From the NCBI GenBank assembly GCA_937891805.1, contig CALATK010000167.1, positions 1 to 5,651 of the forward strand: 5,651 nt of DNA, in the 5' to 3' direction. Position 1 is the stretch's first letter. Every line of letters begins with the position of its first letter. The stretch is from an uncultured Fibrobacter sp. Its GTDB lineage: Bacteria > Fibrobacterota > Fibrobacteria > Fibrobacterales > Fibrobacteraceae. The notes under the pieces are model-generated. The model was not told the origin of the DNA, did not search any database, and worked only from the letters and a program-made list of their open reading frames with translations. Below are positions 1 through 4,862 of this stretch, one piece after another. The translations under genes were made by a program, and so were the position numbers.

Positions 1-968
1 ACACTATAGGGACGGGCGTCCACGATATCGTCGCCGCCCATTTCGGCACGGCGCTTGAGCAAGTAGAGGCGCTTGGCCTTGATCTTGGAGCCGCGCTGCA
101 CCGGTTCGAGACCGCTGCCGAAGGCAAAGTTCACGTCGCGGGGGATCAGCTTCTGGACCCCTTCGGTCTCCAGGAGCTTCTTCACCTTCTCGATGTTCTC
201 TTCGGCGATAAAGCCTCCGTTACCGAAGGACAGGTAATAGGCGCTGAGGGCAGTTCCGACCTCGCTAGCAGGTTCACCCTCGGCAGGAGCAGCTTCCTTG
301 GCAGAATCGGTGGCGGCAACTTCGGCTGCGGGCGCCTTGCCCAAAAGTTCGTCGTCGGAAAGGGCCTTCGCCGTGTCGGCAGCTGGCTTGGCGCTGTCGG
401 CTGTAGCAGCGTTAGCGGCAGCCACGGAAGAATCCTTGGCGGCAGCCGTAGAGTCCGTTGCAGCGGAGTCAGCCACGATGTCGGTGGTCTGGCGTGTCAG
501 GTACTGGTCGATAAGGCCAACCACCTGGGTAAACTTCTCGGATTCGGCCAAAATCTTGAATTCCAGCTTGGCGGTAGAACCCACCAGGGACTTGGCGGTA
601 GAGTCGTCCACACCGGCCAGTTCCACCAAGATGCGGTCATCGCCGGAGGGGGAAATCTGGGGTTCAGAAAGACCGAACTGGTCCACACGGTTACGGATGA
701 TTTCCAGGGACTGGGCCTGGATGTCCTTGATGTCCTCGTTAGGCTTCAGACCGGACTTGTCGATTTCCAGCGTGATGCTGGTACCACCGGCCAGGTCCAG
801 ACCGAAATTGATGGACTTGGAGCCCAGCTTCGGATTTTCCTTAAGAAAAGCCTTCTTTTCGTCGCCCTTCCTGGAGTGGACCTGGATAGAGGGCCACACG
901 GTATAGGCCGAAAGTGCTATTACAAGGAGAATGATAAATTCCCGCATTCCAAATTTATGTTTGTTCAT
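1..968 (-). CDS. secD: Protein translocase subunit SecD, N-terminal 322 residues (3' end beyond window)
   Basis: SecD is an inner-membrane subunit of the SecDF complex that uses the proton-motive force to help pull preproteins across the membrane after SecA/SecYEG. The frame is open from the ATG at 968 to the left edge. Residues 1-7 are basic/polar and about 9-27 form the first membrane segment (FIILLVIALSAYTVW). The family signature FGLDLAGGTSITLEI follows near residue 50, then IRNRVDQFGLSEPQI and GDDRILVELAG, and near the edge LYLLKRRAEMGGDDIVDAR, all in SecD order. Most of the periplasmic P1 region is therefore present; the remaining membrane segments lie outside. An Ala/Asp/Ser/Thr-rich stretch at about residues 166-236 looks like a flexible insertion. 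The start is supported by AAGGGA 6-12 bases upstream and a TATAAT box at 989-994. No yajC lies upstream; the neighbour is divergent. Whether secF is separate or fused cannot be seen. Confidence 0.93.
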   Translation of the reverse strand, partial: MNKHKFGMREFIILLVIALSAYTVWPSIQVHSRKGDEKKAFLKENPKLGSKSINFGLDLAGGTSITLEIDKSGLKPNEDIKDIQAQSLEIIRNRVDQFGLSEPQISPSGDDRILVELAGVDDSTAKSLVGSTAKLEFKILAESEKFTQVVGLIDQYLTRQTTDIVADSAATDSTAAAKDSSVAAANAATADSAKPAADTAKALSDDELLGKAPAAEVAATDSAKEAAPAEGEPASEVGTALSAYYLSFGNGGFIAEENIEKVKKLLETEGVQKLIPRDVNFAFGSGLEPVQRGSKIKAKRLYLLKRRAEMGGDDIVDARPYS

Positions 969-973
969 TTGTA

Positions 974-980
974 ATCCCTT
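974..980 (-). promoter_or_regulatory. secD ribosome binding site
   Basis: On the minus strand AAGGGAT lies five bases upstream of the ATG at 968. It is a purine-rich Shine-Dalgarno match and supports this ATG over the internal ATG at residue 8, which would remove the basic N-terminus before the first membrane segment. Confidence 0.7.
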
Positions 981-988
981 AATAAGGC

Positions 989-994
989 ATTATA
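989..994 (-). promoter_or_regulatory. Probable -10 box of the secD promoter
   Basis: The minus strand reads TATAAT here, a perfect sigma70-type -10 hexamer. The predicted start of transcription, near 982, would leave a leader of about 14 bases that includes the Shine-Dalgarno. The best upstream match, TTGACC, is only 12 bases away, too close for a standard -35, and the hexamer at the normal 17-base spacing is poor. The -10 assignment is inference from the hexamer and its position before secD. Confidence 0.5.
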
Positions 995-1066
995 CGCTAA
1001 GTTGCGGGTCAAAGATAGAAAAAGTTCCTAGAAATGATGGTATAAAAGGAGCCGAACGGTCTGTAA

Positions 1067-1109
1067 AGGGGAAAGCCCTCGCCTAGGGGGCAAGCCCCCT
1101 AATACCCCC
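1067..1109. repeat. GC-rich intergenic double hairpin
   Basis: Two short inverted repeats stand next to each other. AGGG (1067-1070) pairs with CCCT (1076-1079) around a GAAAG loop. TAGGGGG (1084-1090) pairs perfectly with CCCCCTA (1095-1101) around CAAG. A further CCCCC at 1105-1109 could compete for the same G-run. No T-tract follows on either strand, and the element sits between two divergent genes, so it is not a classical terminator. It resembles the small palindromic elements found scattered between genes in many bacteria; whether it is repeated in this genome cannot be seen from one copy. Confidence 0.6.
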
Positions 1110-1196
1110 ATTGCCGATGAGTGGTGTGGAGCGTGGAATTGACAACTCGGCGGCGGGTTAGTCCGAACCCTTGAGACACTTGGTGCGGCGTCCACA
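1110..1196. other. Unrecognised GC-rich intergenic stretch
   Basis: This is the rest of the 327-bp gap between secD and the ATPase gene. I find no convincing reading frame, tRNA or known RNA. It contains a five-bp hairpin, GGGTT (1155-1159) against AACCC (1166-1170), with a six-base loop, and a longer-range GTGGA...TCCAC pairing across the segment. Its GC-rich make-up contrasts sharply with the AT-rich promoter region that begins at about 1197. It may be structured RNA, decayed sequence or part of the adjacent hairpin element. Confidence 0.4.
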
Positions 1197-1265
1197 ATTA
1201 TGTGATTTTCATAAATTCTATTATACGATTTTCATAAACAAAACTATTGATTTTTCATAAAAATT
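1197..1265 (+). repeat. Three 23-bp direct repeats upstream of the ATPase gene
   Basis: Three contiguous units start at 1197, 1220 and 1243. Units 1 and 2 share ATTATRYGATTTTCATAAA and unit 3 is a diverged copy (ACTATTGATTTTTCATAAA). The core TTTTCATAAA recurs at 1206, 1229 and 1252, exactly 23 bp apart, or about two helical turns, so a bound protein would meet all three on nearly the same face of the DNA. The third unit includes the -35 hexamer of the promoter below. This suggests an operator array controlling the ATPase gene; the binding protein is unknown. Confidence 0.75.
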
Positions 1266-1275
1266 TAGCTACATT
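1247..1275 (+). promoter_or_regulatory. Probable sigma70-type promoter of the ATPase gene
   Basis: TTGATT (1247-1252) and TACATT (1270-1275) are separated by 17 bp and match four of six bases each to the consensus hexamers. Transcription would start near 1282, giving a leader of about 14 bases with AAAGG inside it. The -35 lies within the third 23-bp repeat, so occupation of the repeats would be expected to affect transcription. This is inferred from sequence alone. Confidence 0.5.
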
Positions 1276-1284
1276 TAAAGAAAA

Positions 1285-1288
1285 AAGG
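1285..1288 (+). promoter_or_regulatory. Ribosome binding site of the ATPase gene
   Basis: AAGG sits seven bases before the ATG at 1296 at the end of an A-rich run. It supports that codon as the start, which also places the Walker A motif at the usual distance from the N-terminus. Confidence 0.65.
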
Positions 1289-1295
1289 CATAATC

Positions 1296-2462
1296 ATGAT
1301 TGAAAGGGCGATTTTTGAGACTGTTCTGGATATGGCGTCTAAATTTCCCGTGGTCACGCTGACGGGGCCTAGGCAAAGTGGCAAATCCACCTTGCTGAAA
1401 TCATGCTTTGTGGACTATAAGTACATTTCGCTAGAAGACCCCGATATTCGCCAACTCGCCGAAAACGACCCCCGCGGATTCCTAAAGGACTGCGGAACAA
1501 AATGTATTATAGACGAGGCGCAACGCGTTCCAGACTTATTTTCCTATCTACAGACAATCGTAGATTCTCGTGACGAGTGCGGACAGTTTATTTTGTCCGG
1601 TTCGCACAATTTCTTATTGATGGAACGTATTTCGCAAAGCCTCGCCGGACGCACAGGCATCCTCAAGCTTTTCCCATTTTCCGCCGAAGAATTAAGGGCT
1701 GTAGACAAGCTTCCAAATGATCTTGACGAAATTTTGCTCAAAGGTTGTTATCCAAGACTCTATGACAAGAAAGTTTCGGCAAAGGAATACTTCACATCTT
1801 ACCTACAGACGTATGTCGAACGGGATGTCCGCCTATTGCGAAACATAACCGATATGGCGGCTTTCAAGCGTTTTCTCAAACTATGCGCGGCAAACGTCGG
1901 ATCCATTTTGAACGTAACCTCGCTTGCCAAAGACGCGGGAATATCCGTCATAACGGCTAACTCCTGGATTTCGATTCTTGAAGCCAGTTTTATACTTCTT
2001 CGCCTGCCTCCGTACTATAAGAATTTTTCAAAAAGAGTCATCAAATCGCCTAAAATCTATTTCTGCGACACGGGGCTGCTGTGCAATCTGTTGAACATTT
2101 TCAACCGGGAACAGTTGCAAAAAAGCGGATTGCGCGGAGCGATCTTCGAGAATTTCGTGGTTACCGAATACATGAAAAATGCACTGTTTAAAGGCGAAGA
2201 ACCGCAACTTTATTTCTGGCGCGACACGAACCAGAATGAAGTCGACTTGCTTTGCGAAACCGATGGTGAACTGAACGCCATCGAAATCAAGTCTGGCGAG
2301 ACAAAGAACCAGAAATTCTACGACGGATTGAAGAAATTTGCCGAAGTCGCAGGCATTCCGCTAACGAACACAAGAGTCGTCTATGGCGGCGACGATTCTT
2401 ACCTCGGAGAAAACCAGAAGTTCATCAGCTGGAAAGAAATAACCCCTAGTCAGAATCCTTGA
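1296..2462 (+). CDS. AAA family ATPase with DUF4143-type C-terminal half
   Basis: This 388-residue protein has the architecture of the widespread bacterial/archaeal AAA_14 plus DUF4143 family, whose cellular role is not established. The P-loop is GPRQSGKST (24-32), Walker B is CIIDEAQ (70-76), a sensor-1-like ILSGSHNF is at 99-106, and SLAGRTG (115-121) supplies a candidate arginine finger. YVERDVR (173-179) marks the junction. A winged-helix-like segment follows (about 195-235), then YFCDTGLL (255-262). The C-terminus carries E285, D317 and E330-x-K332, the pattern of a PD-(D/E)xK nuclease-like fold, so DNA binding or cleavage is possible but unproven. There is no signal peptide or membrane segment, so it is probably cytoplasmic. 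The length is normal for the family. The gene stands alone, divergent from secD, with its own promoter and repeats. Its last 17 bp lie antisense within the end of the neighbouring FISUMP gene, and no terminator separates them. Confidence 0.9.
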   Translation: MIERAIFETVLDMASKFPVVTLTGPRQSGKSTLLKSCFVDYKYISLEDPDIRQLAENDPRGFLKDCGTKCIIDEAQRVPDLFSYLQTIVDSRDECGQFILSGSHNFLLMERISQSLAGRTGILKLFPFSAEELRAVDKLPNDLDEILLKGCYPRLYDKKVSAKEYFTSYLQTYVERDVRLLRNITDMAAFKRFLKLCAANVGSILNVTSLAKDAGISVITANSWISILEASFILLRLPPYYKNFSKRVIKSPKIYFCDTGLLCNLLNIFNREQLQKSGLRGAIFENFVVTEYMKNALFKGEEPQLYFWRDTNQNEVDLLCETDGELNAIEIKSGETKNQKFYDGLKKFAEVAGIPLTNTRVVYGGDDSYLGENQKFISWKEITPSQNP

Positions 2463-3576
2463 CGCAACGGACGGAGCAAGCATTTATCTTGGGCGTAATT
2501 CTTTCGTTGCTGCTGTGGGAGTCGTTACGCAAATGCATGCTGGAAGCTCTTTCGCTATTATCCTCCAGTGTAGACCAGAAGAAGGTGTAGAGGCCAGCAT
2601 AGTAGAAACTGGATTCACCCATAAAGATGCTTCTTTCGCCAGCAGGCAAGGCGGAAAACCCGTAGCCATCCTTATTTGGATATTTAATTGTAAATTCCGT
2701 CCAGCCTGTCGTAGACTTGAGCCATTGACCTGTCGTTCCACTGCCCCATCCACCTGCCGTTTCAAGGCTCCCGTCAATCCATTGCCATTCCGTTTCGCTG
2801 GGCAGATGCCAGCCCTCCGGGCAAATACCCTGCTGCACACCGGTAGGGCTGCAGGTATTGCCGTAGCCACATTCCGCATTATTCATGGCAACTTCCCAAG
2901 TGTACAGGCGACCATACTTGGCACAGGAGTCAGCTTCGTCCTTGTAGCAGCCACTCCATGCATAGTTTCCCATACTGGACACATCACCCGGATCGTAGTT
3001 CAGGTTCTGTGCCATCCAAATTCGACCATGAAACATTTCGATAGTCTTGTATACCTGGCCGTCACGGGGGTCTAGCATTTCGCCATATTTGCCAGCGGCA
3101 AGCATCTCCTGATTCAGGTATTCGAGCGACGAGGTCGCATCCTTACAAATCTGATCCGCAGGGCAGTTTTCTGCATAGTAACCGGATGGTTTCACCCCCT
3201 CTGGCCAACTGCTTGGCGTCGTTCCCGAGGAACTAGATGAATAGCCATTCTTGCTGTCGCTCGACTTGTCACTCGATGAAGAGAAATCGCAGTCCATCTT
3301 CTCGATGAGAGTCCCGATGACCCAGCCACTGTCGCCATCGCACACAGCCATGTCATGGTATTCCGTCAGGTAGGTAGCAACGCACTTCTGACTCTTGCCG
3401 CAGTCGTAGTCCGACAGTTCCATGAATGTCTCGACGGTGTCAGGAATTCCACCACGATTGCCGCCGCTACCGCCATCGCCACCCGCCGACGAAGAATCAT
3501 CGCAAGCGGAAAGGGCGAAACCAAGCACCCCCGCAAGGGCGCAGACCGTAAACATTTTCGCGAATGTGTTTTTCAT
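2446..3576 (-). CDS. FISUMP-domain lipoprotein (376 aa)
   Basis: This is a predicted surface or periplasmic lipoprotein of unknown function. The signal peptide ends in lipobox LSAC (22-25), with Cys25 as the lipidation site, followed by Asp-Asp and a Gly/Ser-rich spacer. A small module at 44-96 contains C59 and C79, shared with the next paralogue. A short Ser-rich linker (about 99-123) leads to a divergent entry segment with extra cysteines C138 and C144. The FISUMP domain runs from about 169 to the end: DGQVYKT (172-178), WMAQNLN (187-193), C210/C218, GRLYTW (222-227), C236/C242, GICPEGWHLP (250-259), a GYGFSALPAG block and RCVKDSD with C371. Six cysteines follow the family spacing; C367 is extra. 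AAAAGG seven bases upstream sets the start. The gene lies 65 bp after its paralogue and is probably cotranscribed with it. Its 3' end overlaps the convergent ATPase gene. Binding or adhesion is possible, but there is no catalytic signature. Confidence 0.92.
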   Translation of the reverse strand: MKNTFAKMFTVCALAGVLGFALSACDDSSSAGGDGGSGGNRGGIPDTVETFMELSDYDCGKSQKCVATYLTEYHDMAVCDGDSGWVIGTLIEKMDCDFSSSSDKSSDSKNGYSSSSSGTTPSSWPEGVKPSGYYAENCPADQICKDATSSLEYLNQEMLAAGKYGEMLDPRDGQVYKTIEMFHGRIWMAQNLNYDPGDVSSMGNYAWSGCYKDEADSCAKYGRLYTWEVAMNNAECGYGNTCSPTGVQQGICPEGWHLPSETEWQWIDGSLETAGGWGSGTTGQWLKSTTGWTEFTIKYPNKDGYGFSALPAGERSIFMGESSFYYAGLYTFFWSTLEDNSERASSMHLRNDSHSSNERITPKINACSVRCVKDSD

Positions 3577-3590
3577 AGCAAAACCTTTTG
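3520..3590 (-). repeat. Duplicated leader module, copy 1 (RBS plus signal-peptide codons 1-19)
   Basis: These 71 nt match 4788-4858 with two differences that I can count: a silent change in codon 4 (AAC versus AAT, as read on the coding strand) and one base between the RBS and the ATG. Identity stops after codon 19, and the signal-peptide ends differ (FALSAC versus AAFIGC). The match therefore covers the translation-initiation region and most of the signal peptide. Confidence 0.85.
3584..3589 (-). promoter_or_regulatory. Ribosome binding site of the 2446-3576 lipoprotein gene
   Basis: AAAAGG on the minus strand lies seven bases before the ATG. The site and its spacing are the same as in the upstream paralogue, as part of a shared leader. 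Confidence 0.75.
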
Positions 3591-3592
3591 AA

Positions 3593-3634
3593 AATTCGGA
3601 TTTATGAATTCGGATTTCGGAATTGATAATTCAT
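3593..3634. repeat. AT-rich short repeats between the two lipoprotein genes
   Basis: The 65-bp gap holds two direct copies of AATTCGGATTT (3593-3603 and 3607-3617, 14 bp apart) and an inverted pair, ATGAATT (3604-3610) with AATTCAT (3628-3634), around a 17-base loop. No clear -10/-35 pair reads toward the downstream gene and no T-tract follows the inverted pair, so neither a promoter nor a terminator is supported. An mRNA processing or pausing element is possible. Confidence 0.4.
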
Positions 3635-3641
3635 CGACGGG

Positions 3642-4844
3642 CTAGTTTGAGTCCTGGAGGCAACGCAGACTTCGGCCCTTGCCCTTGTTGTCCTCGTTCT
3701 GGAGTACCTGGTAGATGTCGTAGTTAAAGCTCTGGATCCCCGCATTGTAAAATTTGTACTCAGAGGCACTCCACAAGTAGGCGTTGAATCTCTCGAGAGC
3801 GAAAAGGCCATTGAAGTCCCTGTAACCGGCGGGGAGAACCGAGAACCCGTAGTCATCGCTACCGTTGTAACTACCATACCAGCCAGTGGTGGATCTGAGC
3901 TTTTTACCGACAGGGGAGGTTCTACCGATGTTGGCGTACAGGGTACTGTACTCCTCGTTAGTAGGTACATGCCAGCCTTCCGGGCAAATACCGCGGTGGG
4001 GGCTATTTGGGGTACAGGTCATGCCATAGCCGCACTTGGTTCCAGCGTTCTCACTGAACTGGGCCGCGCTATCCATCACGGCGCTCCAGGTATAAAGGCG
4101 ACCGTACTTGGCGCAACCGTCGGGGGCATTGTTGTAGCACCAACTGGAGGAGTCACTACCGGTATAGGAGCTGAATTTATAAGGCACGCCAGTGTAGGCG
4201 TAGTTCAGATTTTGTGCCATCCAGGTCTGGGTGCCTATGGTGACTGTCTTATAGACTTGGCCGTCACGGTCATCAGTCAATGTCCCCGTTACAACAGTTG
4301 CCGGATCAACAACAGACACGCTACTGCTGGAAGCGATGCTACCGCTCGATTTCACACTGCTACTGGACGCAACTGAACTACTAGACAGATTCGTACCCGA
4401 AGAATTCACATTGTCACGAGAGGAACTAGACAAATCGCCATTTTTGCTTTCGGAGGAAGCGCCATCGCTCGGAGCGACGCTTGAAGAACTACCCTTCTCG
4501 CTATCAGGGGAATTTTCATCACCGCCTTCGTCGCTGGAGCCATCAGCCTTCATGCTGCTCGACGACTTTGTAGAAGTCGAACTCGGCTTTGTCTGGTCGT
4601 AGGACTTGAACCACTTCTCGCCGTCGCATTCGTAGTTCTCTTCGAGTTCGGTCACATAGACCTTCTCGCCGATGACATCCATGCTGCACTCGTATGTTTC
4701 GAGTTCTTCCATGTCGGCCACTTCGGCGGGGAGCCCCGTCCCTTTCGGCGAAGACGACCCGTCGTCCCCGCAACCGATAAACGCAGCACCAAGCACCCCC
4801 GCAAGGGCGCAGACCGTAAACATTTTCGCGAATGTATTTTTCAT
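3642..4844 (-). CDS. FISUMP-domain lipoprotein with long Ser-rich stalk (400 aa)
   Basis: This is a second complete predicted lipoprotein of unknown function. The signal peptide MKNTFAKMFTVCALAGVLG is identical to the downstream paralogue over 19 residues, then ends in FIGC with lipidated Cys25. A small module (about 38-82) carries C53 and C73 exactly 20 residues apart, as in the paralogue, within Y-x-C...Y-x-T-E...C-D-G...W. A low-complexity stalk of about 90 residues (88-177), rich in SSSS runs and acidic residues, separates it from the FISUMP domain (about 190-400): DGQVYKTV (194-201), WMAQNLN (208-214), C236/C244, GRLYTW (248-253), C271/C277, GICPEGWHVP (285-294), DDYGFSVLPAGYR and C395 near the C-terminus. 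The six domain cysteines have paralogue-like spacing and may form disulfides. The start is set by AAAAGG seven bases upstream. Only 18 bp separate it from the upstream gene's stop, which indicates an operon. Confidence 0.93.
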   Translation of the reverse strand: MKNTFAKMFTVCALAGVLGAAFIGCGDDGSSSPKGTGLPAEVADMEELETYECSMDVIGEKVYVTELEENYECDGEKWFKSYDQTKPSSTSTKSSSSMKADGSSDEGGDENSPDSEKGSSSSVAPSDGASSESKNGDLSSSSRDNVNSSGTNLSSSSVASSSSVKSSGSIASSSSVSVVDPATVVTGTLTDDRDGQVYKTVTIGTQTWMAQNLNYAYTGVPYKFSSYTGSDSSSWCYNNAPDGCAKYGRLYTWSAVMDSAAQFSENAGTKCGYGMTCTPNSPHRGICPEGWHVPTNEEYSTLYANIGRTSPVGKKLRSTTGWYGSYNGSDDYGFSVLPAGYRDFNGLFALERFNAYLWSASEYKFYNAGIQSFNYDIYQVLQNEDNKGKGRSLRCLQDSN

Positions 4845-4858
4845 AGGAAAACCTTTTG
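4788..4858 (-). repeat. Duplicated leader module, copy 2 (RBS plus signal-peptide codons 1-19)
   Basis: This is the partner of 3520-3590, identical except for two positions over 71 nt. It begins just downstream of the previous gene's TAA stop (4863-4865) and ends at codon 19, where the two proteins diverge. Confidence 0.85.
4852..4857 (-). promoter_or_regulatory. Ribosome binding site of the 3642-4844 lipoprotein gene
   Basis: AAAAGG on the minus strand lies seven bases before the ATG at 4844. It occupies most of the 18-bp gap after the upstream gene, leaving no room for a separate promoter there. Confidence 0.75.
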
Positions 4859-4862
4859 AGAT

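Noticed and set aside
298..906. Open plus-strand frame of 202 codons
   Set aside because: It is antisense to secD, whose conserved motifs are clear on the other strand; the translated product is an Ala/Ser-rich shadow with no recognisable domain.
1139..1144. TTGACA as a -35 box for the ATPase gene
   Set aside because: No -10-like hexamer lies 16-18 bp downstream, where the sequence is GC-rich.
1197..1265. Repeats as a CRISPR array
   Set aside because: The units are contiguous and only 23 bp long, with no unique spacers and no cas genes.
2515..3075. Open plus-strand frame of 186 codons
   Set aside because: It is antisense to the FISUMP domain of the 2446-3576 lipoprotein gene and shows no family signature.
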